Positions 8,334 to 16,144 of a stretch of DNA of 64,000 nucleotides are shown here, piece after piece. Each line of letters starts with the position of its first letter. The first letter of the stretch is position 1. The notes beneath the pieces are model-generated. The model saw nothing but the letters and a program-made list of their open reading frames with translations, had not been told where the DNA came from and made no database searches. The position numbers were made by a program, and so were the translations under genes. The stretch lies in assembly GCF_024172085.1 (NCBI RefSeq), contig NZ_JAMZDZ010000001.1, positions 2,728,001-2,792,000 on the forward strand, written 5' to 3'. This DNA is from Hamadaea flava. GTDB taxonomy: Bacteria; Actinomycetota; Actinomycetes; Mycobacteriales; Micromonosporaceae.

Positions 8334-10814
8334 ATGTCGATCTCCCGTCGCGCGCTTCTGTCCACAGTGCCCGCAGCCGCCCTCCTCACCGTGGCGGGCC
8401 AGATCCGCGCCGGCAAGGCCCAGGCGGCGCCCGGTGACCAGGACCGGCTGATCGCCAACACGGTGGCGATGCTGGCCGGTACGCCGGAGAGCAACGCCCG
8501 CCCGGAGGTCGCCGACAAGCTGGCCGCGATCGAGTCGACGGCGCGTACGTGGTTGCAGGCGCTGGACACCGCAGGAGCGGGCGAACTGTTCAAGGGACTG
8601 CCGCTGGGCACGAGCGACACGAATCTGAAGAGCACCAGCCAGCACCTGTACGAGATCGCGCTCGCGACCCGGGTCCCCGGCGGCGCGCTGAACGGCGACT
8701 CGGCGATCCAGGATCGCGTCCTGCGGAAGCTGCGCTGGCTGCACGAGAACTACTACGGCGACCAGAGCAAGGGCTACTACGGGAACTGGTTCAACTGGGA
8801 GATCGGCGTCTCGACCGACGTCACGCGGACCCTGGCGCTGCTGTCCGGCGTCGCCCCGGCCGACCTCGTCAGCGCGTACGTGGCCAGCATGGACGCGTAT
8901 CTGCGCAACGGCAAGAACGGCGACGTCGACCTGGACTCGCGGTTCCACACGGGCGCGAATCTCGCCGACATCACCGCCAACCGGATTCTGCAGGCGGCGC
9001 TGCTGGGTGACGACGCACGGCTGGCCAAGGCGGTCGCCGACCAGTTCACGGTGTTCTCGACCGTCGACCCGTACAACCTTCAGCACGGGGTCACCGACGG
9101 GTACTACGCCGACGGGTCGTTCCTGCAGCACGCGTCGGTGGCGTACACCGGGTCGTATGGGAAGGGCCTGCTCACCCGGGCGGTGCAGACGATCAAGGTG
9201 CTCGACGGCACGAGCTACGCCTCCACCGGCACCGTCGTCCCGGTCGTGCAGAGCTGGGTGGTCGACGGCTTCGCCCCGCTGATCTTCGAGGGCTACCTCA
9301 TGGAGATCGTCAAGGGCCGCGCGGTCTCGCGTACCACCACCGGCTACGCGGACGTCGCGATCATCGTCGAGGCCATCGTGGACCTCAGCGGCTACAGCGC
9401 CGACGCGGCCGGCCTCAAGAGCTACATCAAGCACATCCGCCAAAGCTCCCGCGCGACGCTCACGCCCACGTCGTTCGTCTCGCCCGTGAGCATCAGCCGG
9501 TACGCCGACCTCATGGCGGACGCGGCGATCCCGGCGGCCGACCTGAACCCGGCGAGCCGCAGCGTGGCGTTCAACGCGATGGACCGGGTGGTCCACCGCC
9601 GTCCCGGGTACGCCTTCGCGCTGGCCCGCAGCTCGGCCCGCATCTCGGCGTACGAGTACATGAGCGGCGAGAACCTGATGCCGTGGTTCCAGGGCGCCGG
9701 AGCGCATTACCTGTACCTGGCGGGGCAGGACCACACCCAGGCGTTCGGGGTGGACTACTACACGACGGTGTCGCCGTACCGCCTCGCCGGGATCACCGCG
9801 CCGGAGGAGGTCCGGCGGACCGTCCCCGAGCTGTACGGCACGCTCTGGTACGACAAGCCCGAGCTGGGCTTCACCTCGTCCTCCGAGTCGCAGAACACCT
9901 ACGTCTACTTCCCGGTCTGCACCAACGAGTACTCCGGCGGCGCGGTGCTGGGCGCGTACGGTGCGGCCGGGCTGATGCTCGGCGACGACGCCGCGTACGC
10001 CGCGCAGCAGGCCGGTCAGTTGCCCGCCGACTTCGTGGCGTACCGCAACGCCGAGGCGACCAAGTCGTGGTTCCTGCTCGACGACGAGATCGTCGTGCTC
10101 GCGGCGGGCGTACGCGACGGGGCCGGGCGCGCCGTGACGACGACGTTCGACAGCCGCATCGCCGGTGCGTCCGATGTGGTCACTCTGACCGAGGGCGACC
10201 GCTGGCTCCGGTACGCCAACGAGACGCAGCAGAACGCGGTCGGCTACCGCTTCCTCGCCGGTACGCGGCCGACCGGCGCGACCGCGTCGGTGACCGCCAG
10301 CCGGCGCGTGGTGCGTACCACCAACCCTGACACGAAGGTGACCAAGCAGGTGTTCACGCTGGGCGTCACCGAGCCCGCCGGCGCCGTTGCGGCCGCCTAC
10401 GCGTACGCGATCGTCCCGAACGCGTCGGCCACCGACCTGGCCGCGTACGAGGACTGCCGGCTGACGATCCTGGCGAACACCCCGAAGGCACAGGCGGTCA
10501 AGCACACAGGGCTGGGCCTGGTCGCGGTCAACACCTTCACCCCCGGCGACCATCACGCCGAACGGCTGGTCGTCGACGGCCCGGCGTCGGTCCTCGCGCA
10601 GACCACCCGCCGGGGTGACGTGACCATCGCAGTCGCCGACCCGACGACCCACCGGGACACGGTGACCGTGACGATCCACGGTCGCACGCTCCGGGCGGTC
10701 GAATCCGACGAGGGGGTGCGGATCCGCCCGGTCGCCGGCGGAACTCGGATCGAGGTCGCCACGCGGCACGCGTACGGCCGTAGCTTCACGGCCGTGCTGC
10801 GCGCGGACCGGTAG
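8334..10814 (+). CDS. Secreted polysaccharide lyase family 8 (hyaluronate/chondroitin/xanthan lyase type)
   Basis: An 826-residue exported lyase that should cleave uronic-acid polysaccharides by beta-elimination. The N-terminus MSISRRALL followed by a hydrophobic stretch is a possible twin-arginine signal. The alpha-toroid domain carries the PL8 catalytic set: Asn209 (TGANL), His266 (FLQHASV) and Tyr275 (YTGSYG). The 9-residue His-Tyr spacing matches characterised hyaluronate and chondroitin AC lyases, and the aromatic patch NWFNWEIG is at 151-158. The C-terminal half is the beta-sandwich part. Exact substrate (hyaluronan, chondroitin or xanthan) is not decidable from sequence. Directly before the start are two similar strings, TAAGGCTTCACAGGTG and TAAGGTCTTCACATG, possibly a promoter duplication. 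It lies beside the collagenase gene. Confidence 0.9.
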   Translation: MSISRRALLSTVPAAALLTVAGQIRAGKAQAAPGDQDRLIANTVAMLAGTPESNARPEVADKLAAIESTARTWLQALDTAGAGELFKGLPLGTSDTNLKSTSQHLYEIALATRVPGGALNGDSAIQDRVLRKLRWLHENYYGDQSKGYYGNWFNWEIGVSTDVTRTLALLSGVAPADLVSAYVASMDAYLRNGKNGDVDLDSRFHTGANLADITANRILQAALLGDDARLAKAVADQFTVFSTVDPYNLQHGVTDGYYADGSFLQHASVAYTGSYGKGLLTRAVQTIKVLDGTSYASTGTVVPVVQSWVVDGFAPLIFEGYLMEIVKGRAVSRTTTGYADVAIIVEAIVDLSGYSADAAGLKSYIKHIRQSSRATLTPTSFVSPVSISRYADLMADAAIPAADLNPASRSVAFNAMDRVVHRRPGYAFALARSSARISAYEYMSGENLMPWFQGAGAHYLYLAGQDHTQAFGVDYYTTVSPYRLAGITAPEEVRRTVPELYGTLWYDKPELGFTSSSESQNTYVYFPVCTNEYSGGAVLGAYGAAGLMLGDDAAYAAQQAGQLPADFVAYRNAEATKSWFLLDDEIVVLAAGVRDGAGRAVTTTFDSRIAGASDVVTLTEGDRWLRYANETQQNAVGYRFLAGTRPTGATASVTASRRVVRTTNPDTKVTKQVFTLGVTEPAGAVAAAYAYAIVPNASATDLAAYEDCRLTILANTPKAQAVKHTGLGLVAVNTFTPGDHHAERLVVDGPASVLAQTTRRGDVTIAVADPTTHRDTVTVTIHGRTLRAVESDEGVRIRPVAGGTRIEVATRHAYGRSFTAVLRADR

Positions 10815-10903
10815 CGACTGTGGCCGATCTGTAGGGCCCCTGTAGACGATTGCCCACACTCTCCATTAAGGCCGCATTCCGGCCGTGACTGATGGAGGTA
10901 AGC

Positions 10904-11752
10904 ATGACCCTTACCCGACGCTGGATCCTCTCCCGCGGCGCGGCCACCGCCGTCGCGGCGGTGGCCGGCTCGACCGTCCTGGCCGACCAGGCGTTCGCCC
11001 TGCCCGCCGTCGACATGGAGCTGGTGCTCCTGGCGGCCGAACTCGACCCGCCCAAGCCCGACGAGGGCCTGACCCCGAACGCGTACGCGAGCGTGCTAGA
11101 GGTGGAGAAGGCGCTGAGCGCCAAGGGGTTCCTGTCGTCCAGCCTGGTCGACGGCCACTACGGCACCTCGACGGTCTCCGCGTACGCCGCCTACCAGCGG
11201 TCGCTCGGCTACACCGGAATCGACGCCAACGGCATCCCGGGCCCGACGTCGCTGACGTCGCTCGGCTCGGGCCGGTTCACGGTCAGCCGGTCGGTGTCGA
11301 CCGGTTCGACCACCGACAGCTACGGCGGCCAGCGGGTGAACACCCGGACGAAGAACATGCTGGCCAAGGCGGACTCGCTGGTCGCCACGTCGATCGTCCT
11401 GTCGCAAGGCTCCTACACCTCGTCCAACCCGTCGTCGGCCGGTACGCACGACGGCGGCGGCGTGGTCGACATCTCGGTCAGCGCCCTGACCACGACCCAG
11501 CGGTGGCAGACCGTGAAGGCGCTGCGGACGGTCGGCTTCGCGGCCTGGCTGCGCAACCCGTCCCAGGGCGACTGGCCGTACCACATCCACGCGGCCGCGG
11601 TGCTCGACCCGGACATGGCCGAGACGGCCCGCGACCAGATCTACGACTACTACATCGGCAAGAACGGGCTCGCCAGCCACGCGGCCGACGACACCCCGAC
11701 GGCGTACCGCATGCCGTTCACCTGGTGGGAGCAGTACAAGCGGTCGCTGTAA
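10904..11752 (+). CDS. Secreted M15-like peptidase with peptidoglycan-binding domain
   Basis: A 282-residue exported protein. MTLTRRWILSRGAA plus a hydrophobic stretch looks like a Tat-type signal. Residues 60-125 resemble a peptidoglycan-binding domain (VDGHYGTSTVSAYAAYQRSLGY). The C-terminal half has the zinc-peptidase pattern GTHDGGGVVDI (His and Asp ligands) and YHIHA (third His) typical of M15/VanY-like D-Ala-D-Ala or L-Ala-D-Glu peptidases. It probably trims peptidoglycan. An in-frame ATG at 10892 exists, but its bases ATGGAGGT form the ribosome-binding site of the ATG at 10904, which I choose. Confidence 0.8.
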   Translation: MTLTRRWILSRGAATAVAAVAGSTVLADQAFALPAVDMELVLLAAELDPPKPDEGLTPNAYASVLEVEKALSAKGFLSSSLVDGHYGTSTVSAYAAYQRSLGYTGIDANGIPGPTSLTSLGSGRFTVSRSVSTGSTTDSYGGQRVNTRTKNMLAKADSLVATSIVLSQGSYTSSNPSSAGTHDGGGVVDISVSALTTTQRWQTVKALRTVGFAAWLRNPSQGDWPYHIHAAAVLDPDMAETARDQIYDYYIGKNGLASHAADDTPTAYRMPFTWWEQYKRSL

Positions 11753-11765
11753 GCCGTCCGCTGCA

Positions 11766-11829
11766 GCGCTGGATCAGGGTCCGGGTCGAATCTTGGGTCA
11801 AGATTCGACCGAGAACCCTGATCCAGCGC
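11766..11829. repeat. Long GATC-containing hairpin after the M15 peptidase
   Basis: Outer arms GCGCTGGATCAGGGT (11766-11780) and ACCCTGATCCAGCGC (11815-11829) pair over 15 bases. Inside, GGTCGAATCTTG (11784-11795) pairs perfectly over 12 bases with CAAGATTCGACC (11799-11810), leaving a 3-base loop. It starts 13 bases after the peptidase stop and may terminate its transcript. It also belongs to the family of GATC-stem hairpins seen across the window and is followed by a G-rich tract. Confidence 0.85.
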
Positions 11830-11876
11830 CAAACCGGGGTGCGAGCGCCGGGCGGGCGGCGGCCAGGAGGGCGAGG

Positions 11877-11900
11877 CGGGGCGGGGCGGGGCGAGGCGGG
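11877..11900 (+). other. G-rich tract, possible G-quadruplex, before the UPF0104 gene
   Basis: Three successive GGGG runs separated by single C bases, then GAGGC and a further GGG, lie on the + strand about 40 bases upstream of the next start codon. Four G-runs with short loops could form a G-quadruplex in DNA or RNA. Whether it forms or matters is unknown. Confidence 0.45.
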
Positions 11901-11938
11901 CAAGAAGACGCCAAGGTCGCCCCGGTTAGCGTCCTGGC

Positions 11939-12901
11939 ATGAAGCGCCGGGTACTGACCGCGGCTTTCGCGGTGGCGACGATCGCCGCGATCGTGTGGAT
12001 GCTGCGGGGGCAGGACTGGTCAGTGCTGCGTACGACGCTCGACGGGCGACCGGCCGGCTTCGTCGTGACGATGGGCGTCCTGGCGGTGCTGGCGAACGCC
12101 GTCGCGCTGCTCACCGCGATGGCCTCGTGGCGGCATACGCTGCGCGCCGCCGGGCATGAGCTGACCACGGTGGAGGCGATCCGGCTCTACTTCGCCGGCC
12201 AGTTCGCGAAGTACCTGCCCGGCAAGGTCTTCAGCCTCGTGGTGAACGTCCGGATGGGTCGCACTCTCGGCGTGCCCGCCGCGCGGATGGCCTCGGCCTG
12301 GGTGCTGACCCTGGTGATCGGGGTGCTCACCGGGGCAACCACCGGCCTGCTGGCCGGACCCGAGTTGCTGGGCGCGTCGGCGGGCTGGCTGATCCTGGCT
12401 GCGCTGCCGATCGTGGCCGCGCTGATCCGGCCGAGCCTGCTGTCCAGTGCGGCGACTCTGGCCGCGCGGGTGTTGCGGCGGCCCGCCCCGGAGGTCGACC
12501 CCGACGGCGTACGCCCGGCGCTGGTGACCCAGCTAGTGTCGTGGCTCGCTGCCGGGTTGCAGCTCTGGTTGCTGGCCGTGGCGGTCGGCGCCGACCCGGC
12601 CGGATCGCTGCTGCTCTGCGTGGGCGCGTTCGGCTTGGCGACCGTCGCCGGAATGTTCGCCGTCTTCGCCCCCGAAGGCATCGGCGTACGCGAGGTGCTG
12701 CTGCTGGCCGCGCTGGGGGTGAGCCTGCCGCTGCCGGTGGCCAGCGTGGTGGCCCTGTCGAGCCGGTTGATCGTCATCGTCAGCGAGCTGCTCACGGCGG
12801 CCATCGCCCTGGCCGCCGCGACGCTGGCCCGCCGCGCCCGCCTCAGTCATAGCGAGGATCAGAGCCAAGATTCGAGCAAGGCCCTACCGGTACGTTCCTA
12901 G
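11939..12901 (+). CDS. UPF0104 / lysylphosphatidylglycerol synthase-like membrane protein
   Basis: A 320-residue integral membrane protein with about eight hydrophobic helices and the family signature FAGQFAKYLPGKVFSLV (about residues 83-99). Members (AglD/LPG-synthase transmembrane region, flippase-like) often accompany glycosyltransferases in envelope glycan clusters and are thought to move or modify lipid-linked substrates. It ends only 2 bases before the GT2 gene, so the two are co-transcribed. There is no soluble aminoacyl-transfer domain, so lysyl transfer to lipid is unlikely. Confidence 0.82.
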   Translation: MKRRVLTAAFAVATIAAIVWMLRGQDWSVLRTTLDGRPAGFVVTMGVLAVLANAVALLTAMASWRHTLRAAGHELTTVEAIRLYFAGQFAKYLPGKVFSLVVNVRMGRTLGVPAARMASAWVLTLVIGVLTGATTGLLAGPELLGASAGWLILAALPIVAALIRPSLLSSAATLAARVLRRPAPEVDPDGVRPALVTQLVSWLAAGLQLWLLAVAVGADPAGSLLLCVGAFGLATVAGMFAVFAPEGIGVREVLLLAALGVSLPLPVASVVALSSRLIVIVSELLTAAIALAAATLARRARLSHSEDQSQDSSKALPVRS

Positions 12902-12903
12902 GG

Positions 12904-13914
12904 ATGACGACGCCGCTGGTCTCGGTGATCATCCCCAACTACAACTACGGCCGTACGCTCGGCGAGTGCATCGCGGCCACGCAGCGGCAGACGTATCCGA
13001 ACATCGAGGTCATCGTGGCCGACGACGCCAGCACCGACGACTCGGTGGCGATCGCGAGCCGCCTCGGTGTGACCGTGCTGGAGACGGACGTCAACGCCGG
13101 GGTCTCGACCGCCCGCAATCGCGGCGCCGAGCGGGCCCAGGGTGAGGTGCTGTTCTTCGTCGACTCCGACGTGGCTCTCGCACCGGACGCGGTGGCCGAA
13201 GCGGTCGAGCAGTTGCTGGCCGACGAGCGGCTGGGCGCGGTCTGCGGCATGTATCAGGCCGAGCCGATGTTCCCCGACAGCCTGGTCAAGCGCTACCGGG
13301 CGATCCAGCAGTTCGTCTGGTTCACCGAGATCGACGGGCCGATCCCGGGCCTGCACTCGGCCCTGTTCGCCATCCGCACGGCGGTGTTCCGCGAGATCGG
13401 GCCGTTCAACGACCGGCTGCGCTGGACCGAGGAGCAGGACTACGGTTTCCGGCTCAACGCCAAGTACGTCGTGCTCGCAACCTCGACGGTCACCGGCCGG
13501 CACGACCATGACGGCACGTTGCGGGTGATGCTGACGAAGGTCTTCCAGCGTACGCGGCTGGGCGCGCCGAACTGGGTGCGGTTGCGCGCGCTGCCCGGCG
13601 GAGCGGGTTCGGGGCACCGGGCGTTGGGCAGCGCGTTCCTGCTGGCCGCTGTCGCCGCGCTGCTCCTGCCGATCGTGTTCGGCCCGCCGGCCCTGCTCGC
13701 CTGCCCCGTGCTCGCCGGGATCTCGGTCGCGCTCGACGGCCGCACCTACGCGTACGCGTACCGCCACCACGGCGTCCTGTTCGGACTCCAGTTCACCGTC
13801 CTGCATATGCTGGTGACATTGACCTCCGCCGTCGCCGCCGGAGTCGGAATTCTGCAGGGCCTGCTCTTCCCGCGCATGACGCGGCGGCTCTACCGCGTCG
13901 GAACCCCCGCCTGA
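12904..13914 (+). CDS. Family 2 glycosyltransferase, membrane-anchored
   Basis: A 336-residue GT2 enzyme. The N-terminal GT-A fold has VSVIIPNYNYG, VADDASTDD, ARNRGAERA and the DXD-type VDSDVAL motif. The acceptor region contains TEEQDYGFRL near residue 178. Two or three hydrophobic helices follow (about 235-330). It should transfer a sugar from a nucleotide sugar to a lipid or glycan acceptor at the inner membrane face. It resembles the second GT2 protein of this window (16145-17149) around VLFFVDSDVALAPDAV, so the two are paralogues. A 35-bp tandem duplication covers its last codons. Confidence 0.88.
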   Translation: MTTPLVSVIIPNYNYGRTLGECIAATQRQTYPNIEVIVADDASTDDSVAIASRLGVTVLETDVNAGVSTARNRGAERAQGEVLFFVDSDVALAPDAVAEAVEQLLADERLGAVCGMYQAEPMFPDSLVKRYRAIQQFVWFTEIDGPIPGLHSALFAIRTAVFREIGPFNDRLRWTEEQDYGFRLNAKYVVLATSTVTGRHDHDGTLRVMLTKVFQRTRLGAPNWVRLRALPGGAGSGHRALGSAFLLAAVAALLLPIVFGPPALLACPVLAGISVALDGRTYAYAYRHHGVLFGLQFTVLHMLVTLTSAVAAGVGILQGLLFPRMTRRLYRVGTPA

Positions 13915-13946
13915 CGCGGCGGCTCTACCGCGTCGGAACCCCCGCC
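13877..13946. repeat. Perfect 35-bp tandem duplication across the GT2 stop codon
   Basis: A 35-base unit starting TGACGCGGCGGCTCTACC occurs at 13877-13911 and again at 13912-13946, and the next four bases (TGAC) begin a third copy. The first copy encodes the last residues of the GT2 enzyme and its TGA stop is the first triplet of the second copy. The second copy is untranslated. This looks like a recent slippage event or an assembly artefact. Confidence 0.9.
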
Positions 13947-13963
13947 TGACCGAAAGGTTCGCC

Positions 13964-14869
13964 ATGACGTTCACCATCGACAGCACCGCGACCGACGTTC
14001 TCGCCGGCATCGATCTGACCGGGCGGCTCGCCGTGGTCACCGGCGGCTACTCCGGGCTTGGGCTGGCCGCGACCCGGGCGCTCGCCGCGGCCGGGGCCAC
14101 CGTCGTCGTGCCCGCGAAGCGGCCCGCGGCGGCGGCCGAGGCGCTGGACGGCGTACCCGGGATCGAGGTCGACGAGCTGGATCTGGCCGACCTGGACAGC
14201 GTCGAGGCGTTCGCCGACCGGTTCGCCAAGTCCGGTCGCGGCATCGATGTGCTCCTCGCGAACGCCGGGGTCATGGCGCTGGCGGAAACGCGCGTCGGAC
14301 CCGGCTGGGAGGGCCACTTCGCGATCAACCACCTGGGCCACTACGCCCTGGTCAACCGGCTCTTCCCGGCGCTGACGGCCGACGGCGGCGCACGGGTGGT
14401 GGTCACCTCCTCTGGCGTCAGCCCGGACGCCACGCTGAACTGGGACGACGTCCAGTTCACCGAGGGCTACGACCGCTGGGCGGCGTACGCCCAGTCGAAG
14501 TTCGCCAACGCCTTGTTCGCCGCGCAGCTCGACGAGCTCGGTCAGGCAGCGGGCGTACGGGCCTTCTCGGTCAACCCCGGCTACATCCTGACGCCGTTGC
14601 AGCGACACCTGACCACGCAGGAGATGGTGGACGCGGGCTGGATCGACGCCGACGGCAACGCGCTGCTGCCCGAGTTCCGCTCGACCGAGCAGGGCGCGGC
14701 GACGCTGGTGTGGGCGGCCGCCTCACCGGAGCCGGCCGGCGACGGCGGCGCGTACCTCAAGGCCTGCGAGGTGGTCCGGCGCTTCGACACCGAGCAGGAC
14801 CGCGATCAGGCCGTCCGTCTGTGGGCGCTGTCGGCCGACCTGACCGGCGTCGACGGGCTCGCCTCGTAG
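13964..14869 (+). CDS. Short-chain dehydrogenase/reductase (SDR)
   Basis: A 301-residue Rossmann-fold oxidoreductase. The cofactor motif GGYSGLGLA is near residue 27, NAG at about 100, and the active-site serine region (VVTSSG) precedes YAQSKFAN with the Tyr-x3-Lys pair near residues 176-180. The long-substrate style resembles the retinol- and protochlorophyllide-reductase-like SDRs. The substrate is unknown. GAAAGG supplies the ribosome site. Its 3' end overlaps the convergent SARP gene by 64 bases. Confidence 0.88.
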   Translation: MTFTIDSTATDVLAGIDLTGRLAVVTGGYSGLGLAATRALAAAGATVVVPAKRPAAAAEALDGVPGIEVDELDLADLDSVEAFADRFAKSGRGIDVLLANAGVMALAETRVGPGWEGHFAINHLGHYALVNRLFPALTADGGARVVVTSSGVSPDATLNWDDVQFTEGYDRWAAYAQSKFANALFAAQLDELGQAAGVRAFSVNPGYILTPLQRHLTTQEMVDAGWIDADGNALLPEFRSTEQGAATLVWAAASPEPAGDGGAYLKACEVVRRFDTEQDRDQAVRLWALSADLTGVDGLAS

Positions 14870-16038
14870 CGAGCGGCGATGCGGTCGCCGAGGGCGTACC
14901 CCTCGATGATCCGCTCGACCAGCCGGGCGTGCCGCTGCGCGACGGTCGCATCGTCCACAGCGGACAGCGCGGCGGCGGTGCGCCACCAGCGTGCGGCCGG
15001 TCCGGGTGGCAGGACGTGCACCGCCTGACGGCCGTCCTCCCGGGCCTCGTCGCAGGCCTTGCTCCACAGGGCCAGCTCCTCCGCGAGGTCGGGCTGGCCC
15101 TCGTCGCGCAGCCGGTCCGCGGCGCTGCGCCCGGCCGCCGACAGCCGCGCCGGCCCACCCAGATAGTGGGTCAGGGCCCGGCTGTCGTCGTCCAGGATCA
15201 TCGCGTAGACGCAGGCCATCATCGTCTCCAGCCGGCCCGCCAGCAGCACGAGCTGCCCCAGGTCGCGCAACTCGGCGTCGTCATAGAAGAGCTGGCGGTA
15301 CGCCGGGAGCCGTACCGGAGCCGTGACCTCGCCGCGCAGTACCGCCACATGCAGGTCGCGTAGCTCCGCGCCGGGTTCGACGCCGAGCTGCTCGGCGATC
15401 TGCGTACGCACGACGGCGTAGCACTGCAACGCCTCGGAGGTCCGGCCGAGCGCGCACAACGCCCACATGTGCTGGGCGACGACGGGCTCGGCCAGCGGAT
15501 GGGACTCGACGATCGGGGCGAGCCGGTCGGCGACCGTCTCGGCGTTGCCGCGCCGCAGCTCTTCGGCGGCCCAGGCGCTGGCCACCCCGACGAGCTGGGA
15601 TTCGACGCCGCGGCGTACCTTGGCCGCCCAGAACCCGGTCAGCTGGGCCAGCGGCCGTCCGCGCCACAGGTCCATCGCCTCCCGCAGGTCGGCGACGCGC
15701 CCCGGATCACCCCGGTACGCCTCCAGCAGCCGCCCGATCCGGTGGACGTCGACGCGTTCCCGGTCGAGGTTGAGCACATAGCCGTCGACCTGCTTGATCA
15801 GGCGTACGCCGTGCCCGGCGAAGAGCCGGCGGAGCCGGGCGATGTGCGCGTAGAGGGCGCTGCGGGGGGCCTCCGGTGGATCGGCGCCCCAGACGCGTTC
15901 CACGAGCGCGTCGAGCCCGACCGGGCTGCCGGCGTCCATCGCCAGCGCCGCGAGCACGGCCCGGCGCTGCAACGGCCCGGCGTCCAGGGTGCGGCCGCCC
16001 GCCTCCACCTCGATCGAACCCAGCAGCCTGATCCGCAT
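14806..16038 (-). CDS. SARP-family (AfsR/BTAD) transcriptional regulator
   Basis: A 410-residue Streptomyces antibiotic regulatory protein-type activator. The start MRIRLLGSIEVEAGG opens the OmpR-like winged helix (residues 1-95; RRAVLAALAMDAG). A bacterial transcriptional activation domain rich in helical repeats follows (about 100-245; WRGRPLAQL, LAEPVVAQHMWALCALGRTSEAL). The C-terminal part is unassigned. SARPs activate secondary-metabolite and differentiation genes, but no biosynthetic cluster is evident here. The ATG at 16038 is preferred over the longer frame because the domain begins there and GGGGGAG sits upstream. A CebR-like box lies 44 bases upstream of the start. The gene overlaps the SDR 3' end by 64 bases. 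Confidence 0.87.
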   Translation of the reverse strand: MRIRLLGSIEVEAGGRTLDAGPLQRRAVLAALAMDAGSPVGLDALVERVWGADPPEAPRSALYAHIARLRRLFAGHGVRLIKQVDGYVLNLDRERVDVHRIGRLLEAYRGDPGRVADLREAMDLWRGRPLAQLTGFWAAKVRRGVESQLVGVASAWAAEELRRGNAETVADRLAPIVESHPLAEPVVAQHMWALCALGRTSEALQCYAVVRTQIAEQLGVEPGAELRDLHVAVLRGEVTAPVRLPAYRQLFYDDAELRDLGQLVLLAGRLETMMACVYAMILDDDSRALTHYLGGPARLSAAGRSAADRLRDEGQPDLAEELALWSKACDEAREDGRQAVHVLPPGPAARWWRTAAALSAVDDATVAQRHARLVERIIEGYALGDRIAARYEASPSTPVRSADSAHRRTA

Positions 16039-16081
16039 GCGCTCCCCCCAGAGACACCTAGATCCCGGCGGCCCCCGCCGT

Positions 16082-16095
16082 TGGGAGCGTTCCCA
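16082..16095. promoter_or_regulatory. CebR-like (LacI-family) operator before the SARP gene
   Basis: TGGGAGCGTTCCCA differs by one base from TGGGAGCGCTCCCA, the known operator of CebR and related sugar-responsive LacI-family repressors in actinomycetes. It lies 44 bases upstream of the SARP start codon, where it could block transcription. No LacI-type gene is in the window. Confidence 0.5.
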
Positions 16096-16144
16096 TGACC
16101 ATCCGACTCTATCCGTCTGCCCCATGTGGACGGAAGCCTTGTCA

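Noticed and set aside
10892-10903. Upstream ATG for the M15-like peptidase
   Set aside because: These bases form the ribosome-binding site (GGAGGT) of the ATG at 10904.
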